Source: Alphaproteobacteria bacterium | Lineage (GTDB): Bacteria > Pseudomonadota > Alphaproteobacteria > RF32 > CAG-239 | Direction of reading: 5' to 3' | DNA: 63,938 bases | Assembly: GCA_017444525.1 (NCBI GenBank) | Contig: JAFSWL010000019.1 | Span: 1-63,938 of the forward strand | Part shown: positions 35,355 to 44,369 of the stretch, piece by piece | Position numbering within the stretch: the stretch's first letter is position 1 | How the letters are laid out: each line of letters begins with the position of its first letter | The notes under the pieces: generated by a model | What the model saw: only the letters and a program-made list of their open reading frames with translations | What the model was told of the DNA's origin: nothing | Databases searched by the model: none | Translations under genes and position numbers: made by a program

Positions 35355-36023
35355 TTAAAGATCTCTGCCCCCGACGATTTTTCCGAGGTCAAGTTTCTGT
35401 GAAGAATTCTTACGTTCAAGAGCCGAATTTTGTGCTTTGAAACGCGCGCTTTTTTTCACTTCGGCAAAAGAAAGCATACAGAGATCATTGTCGTCGCGAT
35501 CGGCATATTTACCGTCCTCAAAATATTGTTTGGCAACAGAGGCTTTACAAAAGACGGTATCCGCTTTAGATATACCGGCAAGAGACGTAACTCCCGTTTC
35601 TTCACAGAGGATTGCATATCCTACTTCAGGAATATGCTCCAAGGAGGTTAATTGCGGATTACGATCCAAATTCAGACTGTTCCCTACCTTGCGAAGACTA
35701 CCCTCAAGCGAAGTAAGTTTGTTGCGGGATAAATTGCAATTTCCGCCGACTTCCTCAGTCATACCTTCCAAAGAAGTCACTTCATTGCCAAAACCATTAA
35801 AATCACCGGTAACCTTTTTCGGCGCCCCGACAAACGATTTGAGATGACATCCCCGACAATCAAAATCTCCCTCAACAATAACTTTTGATAAGTCAGGAAG
35901 TTTCATATACATATTTCTCCCTAAATCCAAACCGCCTTTAATTACAAAACCTTCAGGCAAATTATATAAATCATATTCAATACCTTCCTGACTGATGGTT
36001 CTGCGATTGATTAACTCTGCCAT
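35355..36023 (-). CDS. leucine-rich-repeat-like protein
   Basis: The protein has 222 residues from the ATG at 36023, which follows AAAGGGGAG. Irregular LRR-like repeats of about 20 residues run from about 30 to 150: GGLDLGRNMYMKLPDLS, GDFDCRGCHLKSFVGAPKKV, GDFNGFGNEVTSLEGMTEEV, GNCNLSRNKLTSLEGSLRKV and NSLNLDRNPQLTSLEHIPEV. They resemble the short repeats of bacterial and phage LRR proteins. There is no signal peptide. The C-terminus is charged. It may mediate protein binding, and an effector role cannot be judged from sequence. Confidence 0.7.
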   Translation of the reverse strand: MAELINRRTISQEGIEYDLYNLPEGFVIKGGLDLGRNMYMKLPDLSKVIVEGDFDCRGCHLKSFVGAPKKVTGDFNGFGNEVTSLEGMTEEVGGNCNLSRNKLTSLEGSLRKVGNSLNLDRNPQLTSLEHIPEVGYAILCEETGVTSLAGISKADTVFCKASVAKQYFEDGKYADRDDNDLCMLSFAEVKKSARFKAQNSALERKNSSQKLDLGKIVGGRDL

Positions 36024-36105
36024 TGTTACTCCCCTTTCTTTATTATATGATAAACCCGATTGTAGCACAATTTCAGATTTTGTAAATTATATTTTTATAT
36101 CGTAA

Positions 36106-36777
36106 TCAAATACTTCTGATTGCCGCTTTAACTTCCGGCATAGTGGCGCATACCGCGGCGACTCCTGCCTCGAGGCATTTTTGCCGATATTCCGGCGTAT
36201 CGTTTCCTTCCGCACCGACAAAAGCAATACTTTTCATGCCGGCGGCCTTGGCGGCGGCAAAATCATTCAAACTGTCACCGATAACAATACAATCTTGCGG
36301 CACGAAACCTTTACTTTTTGCCGCCAATAAAAATAAATCCGGCGCCGGCTTGCCCTGCTTAACCATATCCACCGTAAAATAATCGCGCGGCGACATATAT
36401 TTTTCAACCCACTTAAACTGCGTCATTTTCCACGCGTGCTGTTCTTTAGTGGCTCCGGTGGCGATACAATGCGTAAATCTTTTGTCCACCATCACTGCCT
36501 CCACTCCAGCAATCGGTTGCATAAAATGTATTCCCTTATACACCTCGCCGGCGCTGATTTTTCGCATAAAATCGGCATCCAAAACCAAACCGGGAAAATA
36601 TCTTTCCAGTCGTTCTTTTCTTGATTTATCGGCAATCCCCACCAACAAGTTCAGCTTTTCATCGGTATTCAAAATAATGTTCTTTTCTTGTTGCAACGTT
36701 TCAACCCACACCGCAACCCATAATTTTTCGCTGTCGGCAATTACTCCGTCAAAATCCCATATCAGCAGTTTCTTCAT
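36106..36777 (-). CDS. HAD-family phosphatase
   Basis: This 223-residue HAD hydrolase has motif I WDFDGVIAD (Asp8 and Asp10), motif II IATGATKE, Lys in KQGKPAPD (motif III), and motif IV VIGDSLNDFAAAKAAGM. The cap is of the C1 helical type, as in beta-phosphoglucomutase and phosphoglycolate phosphatase relatives. The substrate is unknown. It is the last gene of a three-gene unit with a flavin reductase-like protein and an N-formylglutamate amidohydrolase. Confidence 0.88.
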   Translation of the reverse strand: MKKLLIWDFDGVIADSEKLWVAVWVETLQQEKNIILNTDEKLNLLVGIADKSRKERLERYFPGLVLDADFMRKISAGEVYKGIHFMQPIAGVEAVMVDKRFTHCIATGATKEQHAWKMTQFKWVEKYMSPRDYFTVDMVKQGKPAPDLFLLAAKSKGFVPQDCIVIGDSLNDFAAAKAAGMKSIAFVGAEGNDTPEYRQKCLEAGVAAVCATMPEVKAAIRSI

Positions 36778-36792
36778 CTTAATATCTCTATA

Positions 36793-37671
36793 TCAGCGCA
36801 CCAAGCTTTGCGCCAAATTGATAACCGCCTCGCTCACGTCGTCTGCCATATTGGCGAAATGCTCATTTGGCTGTAATTTATCTTCATCTGCATACAGTGC
36901 GCGGTTGATTTCCAGTTGCAGTGTGTAGATTTTTTTGCGTGGCTGACAATAATTAAAGGTAATAAACGCGCCGGAATACGGGCAATTAAATTCTACATTA
37001 TAATTCTTATTCCAAAACTGTCCGGCAAAAAAGTCGCTCATTTCCTGCGGACAACTTTGGCTGAACAACGTGCCGAGGCAAATATCTATTCCCGAACGGT
37101 CATCAATAATCGAACAGATTTTTGACGGCATCGAGTGACAATCCAACAACAGACAAAACCCGAATCTTTTCACACATTTGGCAATCATTTTTTGCAGCTG
37201 ATTATGATAAACGTCATACACATTTTTGAGGCGCTTTTCCACTTCATGATAGTCAAGCAATCCTTTATATAAAGGATTTCGCAAATAATCAATGCGATGC
37301 ACCACGCCCAAACCGACGCGACAATGTTTATCAAACATCACATTTTTTTCTTCCGGATAATTATAAAACATCGCCGGATCAAGCTCTAGACGGTCGCGAT
37401 TAAGGTCGATAAACACGCGCGTAACCAACATTTTTATAGCGGGAATCCCTGCATCAATTGCTCCTTGCAACAGCTTATCCACCAACAAATCTTCATTACG
37501 GCGCATAATCTCGACGCTGTCGTTAACCTGTTCCAAAAACTCCGGCGGGAAAAAGGTACCGCTATGGGGAATTGATAAAATCAGCGGAAAATCTACTTTT
37601 TCCGAATTGTAACATTCGTAGATTCTCATTTTGGAATAATCAACTTTGAAGTCGCACTTTTTATTTTCCAT
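36793..37671 (-). CDS. N-formylglutamate amidohydrolase family protein
   Basis: The protein has 292 residues from the ATG at 37671 (ribosome site AAGGAAGG). Family blocks are LILSIPHSGTFFP near 25, VTRVFIDLNRDRLELDP near 85, and LLDCHSMPSK near 165, which holds probable metal-binding residues. GAFITFNYCQPRKKIYTLQLEINRALY follows near the end. In histidine degradation such enzymes release glutamate and formate, but no hut genes are nearby. It overlaps the flavin reductase gene by 11 nt. Confidence 0.87.
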   Translation of the reverse strand: MENKKCDFKVDYSKMRIYECYNSEKVDFPLILSIPHSGTFFPPEFLEQVNDSVEIMRRNEDLLVDKLLQGAIDAGIPAIKMLVTRVFIDLNRDRLELDPAMFYNYPEEKNVMFDKHCRVGLGVVHRIDYLRNPLYKGLLDYHEVEKRLKNVYDVYHNQLQKMIAKCVKRFGFCLLLDCHSMPSKICSIIDDRSGIDICLGTLFSQSCPQEMSDFFAGQFWNKNYNVEFNCPYSGAFITFNYCQPRKKIYTLQLEINRALYADEDKLQPNEHFANMADDVSEAVINLAQSLVR

Positions 37672-38296
37672 GCCGACCTTCCTTATTTTTATTGTTCGGC
37701 TGAGTATTTTGCCGTGCCGCACGTTTCCGTTTGGTGGATTTTTTCTCCACCGACCAGCCGAATTTACCGATTTTGCGTCCTATTCCGTAATAGAATCCAT
37801 GAGCATACGCCAACAATCCGGCCTTTTGCAAATCAAGTGCTTGCTTGCCGTTGATATAATTTTCATCAACATCGACCGCCATCACTTCAGCCAAAAACAT
37901 ATCGTGTGTTCCGAAAGAAGTAATTTCTTTAACCCTGCATTCCAGTGAAATCGGGGCTTCTGCCACTTGCGGCGCACTTATTTTTTTGCAAGGTGCGGCG
38001 GTAATCCTCGCCAGCTTAAACTTATCAATGCCGCGTCCGCTTTTAACTCCGCATAAATCGACCGCCTTTGCCAACTTGGTTGTCGGAATGTTTATGGCAA
38101 ATTCTCCGGTTTGGCGGATTAACTCATTACTGTATCGCGACGGGCGTATCGACACATATACAAGTGTCGGCTCGGTACATATAATCCCCGTCCAAGCTGC
38201 CGTCATTACATTCGGCTTCTCCATTGTTCCGCAAGAAATCAGTGCTGGCGGAACCGGTGCCAGCATTGTTCCAGGTTTCCAACAAACTTTTGTCAT
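37661..38296 (-). CDS. flavin reductase-like (FMN-binding split barrel) protein
   Basis: This 211-residue protein has the split-barrel pattern PVPPALISCGTMEKPNVMTAAWTGIICTEPTLVYVSIRPSRYSNELI and TGEFAINIPTTKLAKAVDLCG, typical of the flavin reductase-like family. It binds FMN and may reduce flavin with NAD(P)H or be an electron carrier. The C-terminal 30 residues are very basic (KKSTKRKRAARQ), unusual for the family. It leads the three-gene unit. Confidence 0.88.
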   Translation of the reverse strand: MTKVCWKPGTMLAPVPPALISCGTMEKPNVMTAAWTGIICTEPTLVYVSIRPSRYSNELIRQTGEFAINIPTTKLAKAVDLCGVKSGRGIDKFKLARITAAPCKKISAPQVAEAPISLECRVKEITSFGTHDMFLAEVMAVDVDENYINGKQALDLQKAGLLAYAHGFYYGIGRKIGKFGWSVEKKSTKRKRAARQNTQPNNKNKEGRHGK

Positions 38297-38545
38297 ATAA
38301 AATCCAGTCCGACATATTACAACACTAAAGTAATATATAACTAAAATTTCAATTCGTCAAGCTCCGTTGGTAAATGCCGCCGGAGCTGACTTTTCAGGAA
38401 CAAAAATTATGAATGAAATTTTACAGACATTTATGATATAATCGTCATCTCAAAATAAAAAACCGCGATAATAGTTTAATAAATAACAAAATACTGTTGT
38501 CAAATCAGCCGTAAGTATCTATGATTAGCTCTAAGGGAGAAAAAA

Positions 38546-38791
38546 ATGAAACAAATTGATTTCTGTAAAATATCTTTTGAAGAAGCTCTGACGCAACTTG
38601 AAAACATTGTGCGCGAGCTTGAGGCCGGTAAAATCAAACTTGATGATGCCGTTGAGGCATATGAAACCGCCACCGCGCTCAAAAAATTCTGCGAAGAAAA
38701 GCTTAAAGCTGCCCAGCTCAAAATAGAAAAAATCAACATAACTCCGGACGGCATTGTTCAATCGGAACCTCTGGATAAAATAGAAGAATAA
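38546..38791 (+). CDS. xseB: exodeoxyribonuclease VII small subunit
   Basis: This 81-residue helical hairpin protein carries the family core FEEALTQLENIVRELEAGKIKLDDAVEAYETATALKKFCEEKLKAAQLKIEKI. It forms a complex with XseA, which degrades single-stranded DNA; xseA is not in the window. The ribosome site is AAGGGAG. It lies 2 nt before ispA, the usual arrangement in proteobacteria. Confidence 0.95.
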   Translation: MKQIDFCKISFEEALTQLENIVRELEAGKIKLDDAVEAYETATALKKFCEEKLKAAQLKIEKINITPDGIVQSEPLDKIEE

Positions 38792-38793
38792 AT

Positions 38794-39690
38794 ATGACTG
38801 ACATTATCGCAATTCTGAAATCGTTCTCGGCAAAGTTTAATATTGACTTAGAAAAATGCTTTCCACCGATTGACGGTGCCGAAAATCGCGTTATTGAGGC
38901 AATGCGTTATTCGGTTATGAACGGTGGCAAGCGTCTGCGCCCGTATTTGTTGTGCGAATGTGCGGCTTTGTTCCATGTTCCGTACGAAATTGCGTTTAAG
39001 GCCGCTGCTTCACTCGAAATGCTTCATTCTTATTCTTTGGTACACGATGATTTACCGGCAATGGATAATGATGATCTGCGTCGCGGTAAACCTACCTGTC
39101 ATAAACAATTTGACGAAGCTACCGCTATTTTGGCCGGCGACGGACTTTTGACCTATGCTTTTGAATATTTATCAAATGCATTAGAGATTCGTCCGGAAAT
39201 TCGTCTGACTCTACTGCAGCTTTTGTCATCTGCCGCCGGAGCATTCGGTGGTATGGTAAGCGGACAAACACTTGATATTTATGCCACTCCGAGTACCGAT
39301 AGTACACACGATAAGGCGATTATCTCGCGTTTGGAAGAGATGAAAACCGGACGATTGCTGCGCTATGCTTGCGAGGCCGGTGCGATTTTGGGACAAGCTC
39401 CGCTGCCGCTGCGTCAAATTTTGATATCATATTCCCGCAAAATCGGACAAGCATTTCAAATCGCCGATGATATTCTCGATCGCGAAGGTGACCAACAACT
39501 TGTCGGCAAAACCCTGCACAAAGATGATAAACAAAACAAATTCACGTTTGTATCCTATTACGGTATAGAACCGGCCCGACAAAAAGCCAAAGAACTTATA
39601 ACTGAGGCCATTCAAGAAATTGCCGTTTTCGGTGCAAAAGCTCATAATCTGAAAGCATTGGCACAATATATAATTGAGCGAAAATATTGA
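38794..39690 (+). CDS. ispA: polyprenyl synthetase (farnesyl diphosphate synthase type)
   Basis: The enzyme condenses IPP with allylic diphosphates, giving mainly FPP for quinones and undecaprenol. The 298-residue protein has the first Asp-rich motif LVHDDLPAMDNDDLRRG near residue 85 and the second ADDILDREGD near 225. NGGKRLRPYL and GQTLDI are also conserved. The short spacing of the first Asp motif (DDLPAMD) fits bacterial FPP synthases. It is co-transcribed with xseB. Confidence 0.94.
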   Translation: MTDIIAILKSFSAKFNIDLEKCFPPIDGAENRVIEAMRYSVMNGGKRLRPYLLCECAALFHVPYEIAFKAAASLEMLHSYSLVHDDLPAMDNDDLRRGKPTCHKQFDEATAILAGDGLLTYAFEYLSNALEIRPEIRLTLLQLLSSAAGAFGGMVSGQTLDIYATPSTDSTHDKAIISRLEEMKTGRLLRYACEAGAILGQAPLPLRQILISYSRKIGQAFQIADDILDREGDQQLVGKTLHKDDKQNKFTFVSYYGIEPARQKAKELITEAIQEIAVFGAKAHNLKALAQYIIERKY

Positions 39691-39761
39691 TACAAAATCT
39701 GTTGCAAGTCGCCTGAAAATATGGTATACTTATGATATACAGTATAATTATGGAGGTTGCG

Positions 39762-40196
39762 ATGACAGAAAAGAAAGATTCAGAAGGATTGAAATTCTTA
39801 TTCCGACTTGATCTGGCTGGTGCGGATCAGGATAAACTTTTGGAGCTTGCTCGCGCTTCAATTGAAGAATCGAAAACTCATCGTACTTTCAGTGAGCGTA
39901 AAGAACTTATTACCAATCCTGACAGTTTGAAGGTTAATGCCGCGCGCGCCCACATAAAAGCCATGGTCAGTACTGATTTATCAACTAACAATAAACTTTA
40001 TATGATCATGGAACGCTATGTCGAGATTGATGAAAAAAAGCATCCGACAACACCGCGTCACAAAGCTCTCGATAAGTTTTTCAATGATTTTGCAAAAAAA
40101 TATCCCACCGAATATGGTGCTGCTAAAGTTGAACACAAAAACACCAATCAACCGATTGGTTTGGCGCTTCACGCACGCGGCAACAGTATTATATAA
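39762..40196 (+). CDS. hypothetical cytoplasmic protein
   Basis: The protein has 144 residues from the ATG at 39762, preceded by GGAGG. I do not recognise it. It is charged and mainly helical (LDLAGADQDKLLELARASIEESKTHRTFSERKELI), with a basic middle (KKHPTTPRHKALDKFFNDFAKKYP). There is no signal or membrane helix. A strong terminator follows, so it forms its own unit after ispA. Confidence 0.65.
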   Translation: MTEKKDSEGLKFLFRLDLAGADQDKLLELARASIEESKTHRTFSERKELITNPDSLKVNAARAHIKAMVSTDLSTNNKLYMIMERYVEIDEKKHPTTPRHKALDKFFNDFAKKYPTEYGAAKVEHKNTNQPIGLALHARGNSII

Positions 40197-40224
40197 AAAC
40201 AAAATTTTCAGACTTTTCTCCTTG

Positions 40225-40253
40225 CGCCATTGTTTTTTACAATGGCGTTTTTG
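40225..40253 (+). terminator. terminator after the 39.8-kb hypothetical gene
   Basis: CGCCATTGT and ACAATGGCG form a 9-bp stem around a 5-nt loop, followed by TTTTTG. Confidence 0.85.
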
Positions 40254-40336
40254 TTTGCGGCAAAAAATAAAAATTGCTTGCTATTTGTATAAAATACGGT
40301 ATTGTAATTCGCGTAATCATAAAAACGGAGAATAAC

Positions 40337-40915
40337 ATGACAACATTTGTTTTAGCTTTGATTTTAGTTACTTTATATACACTTCCGGCGAATGCCAATC
40401 CGGCTTGTGCCGTATGCACTGTGGCGGTTGCCGCCGGTCTGGAAATTGCCCGCAAATTGGGAGTTGACGACGGAGTTATCGCCATTTGGGCCGGTGCTTT
40501 GCTGACTTTAATCGGTTATTGGACGATTCTCTGGTTTGATAAAAAAGGTTGGAATTTCAAATTTCGCAACGCGATTTTGATGTTGTTGTCTTTCTCAATG
40601 ATTTTTGCAGTATATATTAAAGATTTGACCTATACCCCGAAACCGATTCTGATTTTCTATATGGATCCGTTCCTGTTTTGTGGCATTTTGGGCGGCTTGA
40701 TTTTGATTTACAGCTCGGTGTTCTATCAATGGATGAAGAGAAAAAACGGCGGTCATGCACATTTCCCGTTTGAAAAAGTTGTATTACCGGTTGTAGCATT
40801 AGCCATTGCCGGATATGCCGTAAATTATCTGCACATATGCGAATCAGCAGCAAGCGAGGCTGCTACAGCGGCTATCCCTGCCGACGGCTCAGATATTTAC
40901 GATTTTGACGAATAA
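40337..40915 (+). CDS. membrane protein with an N-terminal CxxC motif
   Basis: The protein has 192 residues from the ATG at 40337 (ribosome site CGGAG). A signal-like helix (MTTFVLALILVTLYTLPANA) precedes NPACAVCTVAVAAGLEIARKLGVDDGVIAIWAGALL. Four more helices follow (about 45-65, 78-95, 110-130, 147-168), then an acidic tail. The CAVC pair faces the outer side and could be redox-active or bind metal. I cannot name the family with confidence. Palindromic array D follows after 25 nt, but in the orientation of ileS. Confidence 0.65.
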   Translation: MTTFVLALILVTLYTLPANANPACAVCTVAVAAGLEIARKLGVDDGVIAIWAGALLTLIGYWTILWFDKKGWNFKFRNAILMLLSFSMIFAVYIKDLTYTPKPILIFYMDPFLFCGILGGLILIYSSVFYQWMKRKNGGHAHFPFEKVVLPVVALAIAGYAVNYLHICESAASEAATAAIPADGSDIYDFDE

Positions 40916-40940
40916 ACGAATATAAACCTGTATATTTTTT

Positions 40941-41049
40941 ATAAAATGCGATTAATGAGTCAAATACGCAGTTACCCTTTTTGCGCGGTGCACAAAAGAG
41001 GTACATAAGCAAAAAGGGCAACAAGTAGATGACCATTATACGGATTTTA
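40941..41049 (-). repeat. palindromic element D (single unit) abutting the ileS stop codon
   Basis: This is one full hairpin. Its inner arms are TTACCCTTTTTGC and GCAAAAAGGGCAA, its apex is GTGCACAAAAGAGGTACAT, and its gene-side outer arm is CATTATACGGATTTT. The far outer arm (ATAAAATGCGATTAATG) has drifted. The ileS TAA stop (41047-41049) is in the outer arm. From 40973 on it is almost identical to the last unit at the nusG locus. Confidence 0.88.
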
Positions 41050-44000
41050 AGCACATTTCTGAGCGTCATAAAGGACAGATATTCCTTCAATTTCTCCCTC
41101 AGTGCCGCCGGCGCAATCGGAAACAACCTTAATCGCCAAAACCTGATCGGCAATATAAGACTGATTTTCCTGCAAAGCCTTAGCCAATTCCGCATCAGCA
41201 GTGGAATAGTTGAGTTCGATACGGTCAGAAATATTGAAATCCTTATCCTTACGCAAAGTCTGTACCAAGCGCACGAAATCGCGAGCCATACCCTCACGTT
41301 TAAGTTCGTCGGTAACATTTGTATCAAGTGTCAAAACCGCTTTATTGTCGGCGAAAGATTGTCCGGCTACACCGTCTTTCATATCAAGGCGAACTTCAAA
41401 CAAATTGCTGGCCAGAACTTTGCCGCCGATAGACAATGTGCCATCGCTGTTCAATACCCAATTACCCTGCTTATAGGCAGCCATAACCGCGCCCATATCT
41501 TTACCCAATGTTTTACCCAAAAGCGGAGTATATAGATATACGCTCTTGGTTGCATAATTGCTCAAGTTATCATCAAAACGAACTTCTTTGACATTCAGCT
41601 CGTCTTTAACAATTTCCTGATACTCCGAAGAAAGCGATGCTCCGATAACCGTCATACTGGCAAGCGGCAGACGATTGCGCAGATTTTTTTCTTCACGGAT
41701 AAATTTGCCGGTTGAACACAAATCTTGAACAAAGTCCATTTCCGACATCAATTTTTCATCCGATTTAATAGCGTTTAAAGTCGGGTAATCGCATAGGTGT
41801 ACGGATTCTCCGCCGGTCAGATTCTTATATATGTATTCTGCAATAAATGGCATAACCGGCGCCGTCAGCTTTGCAACATTGACGAGCACGGTGTAAAGCG
41901 TATCAAAAGCCTGTGCATCACCGCGCCAAAAGCGCTCGCGAGTACGACGGATGTACCAGTTATTCAAAATTTCCATAAATGCGGCTGTTTCACTGCAAAC
42001 TTCGGCAATATCATACGTTTCAAAGCCGTGTTTTAATTTTTCACCAAGTGTTTTAAGTTTGGATAAAATATAATTATCCATCGCCTCGCTTGAAGCGGAA
42101 ATTTCCTTCGCTTTATAATCTTCTGCATTGGCATAAAGAGTAAAGAAGTAAAAAGCATTCCACAGCGGAATCATTGCCAAACGCGAAGCCTTGGCTATTT
42201 CCTTACCTTCTTTGTCAACAGCAACATTACCACCCTTCAACACCGGCGAAGAAACCAAGAACCAACGCAATGCCTCCGAACCGACGGTTTCCAGAATTTC
42301 ATTCGGATCCGGATAGTTTTTCAGGCGTTTGGAAAGTTTTTGCCCACCCTCAGCCATCAGCAAACCGGTGCAAATACAGTTTTTGAATGCCGGACGATTA
42401 TGCAAAGCAGTAGATAATACTGTCAAAGTATAGAACCAACCGCGGGTTTGGTCGATTGCTTCCACAATAAAATCCGCCGGAAAATGGTTTTCAAACCATT
42501 CTTTATTCTCAAACGGATAGTGCACTTGTGCATACGGCATCGAGCCGGATTCAAACCAACAATCAAAAACATCGCTGACCCGACGCATCATAGTTTTACC
42601 GGACGGATCATCCGGATTCGGATATACAACATCGTCAATATACGGCTTATGCAAATTTTCCACCGTTACGCCGGTTGCCGCCTTAATTTCATCCAGTGAA
42701 CCAAACACGTCAATACGCGGAAACTTCGGATTATCAGACTTCCAAACCGGAATCGGCGTACCCCAGAAACGATTGCGTGAAATCGACCAATCGCGTGCAC
42801 CCTCCAGCCATTTACCGAAACGACCGTCCTTTATATGCCCCGGAATCCAGTTGATTTGCTGATTATTAGCAACCATTTCGTCACGAAAATCGGTAACTTT
42901 AACAAACCATGAACTCATCGCCTTATAAATCAGCGGTGTATCGGTGCGCCAGCAATATGGATATGTGTGTGTATATTGCTCCTTTTTTACTAACAATCCG
43001 TTTGCCTTGAGCCATTGCATAATCGGCTCATTGGTGTCAAATACCTGTTGTCCGGCATAATCGGCAACTTCACTCGTAAATTTACCGGCTTCATCCACCG
43101 GACATACCACTGGAAAATTCTCATCATAAGCGCGGCAAGCCTCAAAGTCATCCTGACCGAAGCCAGGAGCAATATGCACCACGCCGGTACCGTCTTCGGT
43201 TGATACAAACTCACCGGAAAGTATTTTGAACGCGCCTTGTTCTTTCAGGTGCTTAAAATACGGGAACATCGGCTCATAACTCAAACCGAGCAAATCAGCT
43301 CCTTTAATGGTTTTAACCTGTGTTGCGTGTTCCAGTTGTTTTTTATAACTACCCAAACGCGCCACGGCGATAATATACTGTTGTCCATCTTCTTCCATTA
43401 CTGCATAGTCAATATCTTTGCCCACCGCTAACATTAAGTTGGAAGGTAACGTCCACGGCGTAGTGGTCCATACCAAAATTTTCTGCCCCGTTTCAAGTTT
43501 AAACATCACCGTTATGGCATTATCAGTCTTATCACGATAACCAAGATTCACCTCAAAGTTGGAAAGCGGAGTTTCCGCCGCCCACGAATACGGCAAAACG
43601 CGATAATCTTCATAAACCAAACCCTTGTCATACAGCGCCTTAAAGTTATGAATAACCGATTCCATAAACGACAGGTTCATTGTCTTATAATCGTGATTAA
43701 AGTCCACCCAACGCCCGATGCGTTTGAACATATCTACCCAAATACCGGAATATTTCAACACGTCTTTGCGGCAAAAATCATTAAACTTTTCTACACCGTA
43801 GGCTTCAATTTGTTTGCGCCCCGAAACTCCGAGTTGCTTTTCGGCAGACATTTCCGCCGGCAAACCATGACAATCCCAACCTAACCGGCGTTCCACTTTT
43901 TTGCCGTTCATAGTCTGAAAACGCGCCACAACATCTTTGACATAGCTTACCATAATGTGTCCGTAGTGCGGCGTTCCGTTGGCAAACGGCGGTCCGTCAT

Positions 44001-44139
44001 AAAACACAAACTCAGCGGCACCGTCACGATTGTGTACGGATTTTTCAAATGTATTATCTTCGTCCCAGAACTTTAAGACTTCTTTTTCCAGTTCGACAAA
44101 GTCCGGCTTTGCCTTTACTTCAGCATAGTATTTCGTCAT
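41047..44139 (-). CDS. ileS: isoleucyl-tRNA synthetase
   Basis: IleS charges tRNA-Ile and edits Val. The 1030-residue class I enzyme has FANGTPHYGHIM near 52-63, the editing domain in the middle, the KMSKS-type loop GQKLSKRLKNY near 605, and the tRNA anticodon domain. The length and a KLSKR signature without a C-terminal zinc finger fit the eukaryote-like (ileS2) type, which is often mupirocin-tolerant. The stop codon is embedded in palindromic element D. Confidence 0.95.
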   Translation of the reverse strand: MTKYYAEVKAKPDFVELEKEVLKFWDEDNTFEKSVHNRDGAAEFVFYDGPPFANGTPHYGHIMVSYVKDVVARFQTMNGKKVERRLGWDCHGLPAEMSAEKQLGVSGRKQIEAYGVEKFNDFCRKDVLKYSGIWVDMFKRIGRWVDFNHDYKTMNLSFMESVIHNFKALYDKGLVYEDYRVLPYSWAAETPLSNFEVNLGYRDKTDNAITVMFKLETGQKILVWTTTPWTLPSNLMLAVGKDIDYAVMEEDGQQYIIAVARLGSYKKQLEHATQVKTIKGADLLGLSYEPMFPYFKHLKEQGAFKILSGEFVSTEDGTGVVHIAPGFGQDDFEACRAYDENFPVVCPVDEAGKFTSEVADYAGQQVFDTNEPIMQWLKANGLLVKKEQYTHTYPYCWRTDTPLIYKAMSSWFVKVTDFRDEMVANNQQINWIPGHIKDGRFGKWLEGARDWSISRNRFWGTPIPVWKSDNPKFPRIDVFGSLDEIKAATGVTVENLHKPYIDDVVYPNPDDPSGKTMMRRVSDVFDCWFESGSMPYAQVHYPFENKEWFENHFPADFIVEAIDQTRGWFYTLTVLSTALHNRPAFKNCICTGLLMAEGGQKLSKRLKNYPDPNEILETVGSEALRWFLVSSPVLKGGNVAVDKEGKEIAKASRLAMIPLWNAFYFFTLYANAEDYKAKEISASSEAMDNYILSKLKTLGEKLKHGFETYDIAEVCSETAAFMEILNNWYIRRTRERFWRGDAQAFDTLYTVLVNVAKLTAPVMPFIAEYIYKNLTGGESVHLCDYPTLNAIKSDEKLMSEMDFVQDLCSTGKFIREEKNLRNRLPLASMTVIGASLSSEYQEIVKDELNVKEVRFDDNLSNYATKSVYLYTPLLGKTLGKDMGAVMAAYKQGNWVLNSDGTLSIGGKVLASNLFEVRLDMKDGVAGQSFADNKAVLTLDTNVTDELKREGMARDFVRLVQTLRKDKDFNISDRIELNYSTADAELAKALQENQSYIADQVLAIKVVSDCAGGTEGEIEGISVLYDAQKCA

Positions 44140-44369
44140 ATTTAATACCTTAAATTTAATAGAAAATTGTTATAACAGATTTTTTTAAAAAGATTTTATG
44201 TAAAAGATGCCCTAATCCCCTAAGGGATAATATTGATAATGCGTGATATGTAAAACAGGCTCATCTTTTCCTCTTTATAATTAAACTGAAAGCAATGTAT
44301 ATCAACTTTTAACAAAGGTCAAGAGACTTTGCACCGATACATACAGCAAAATGCAAAATAGCAGAAACA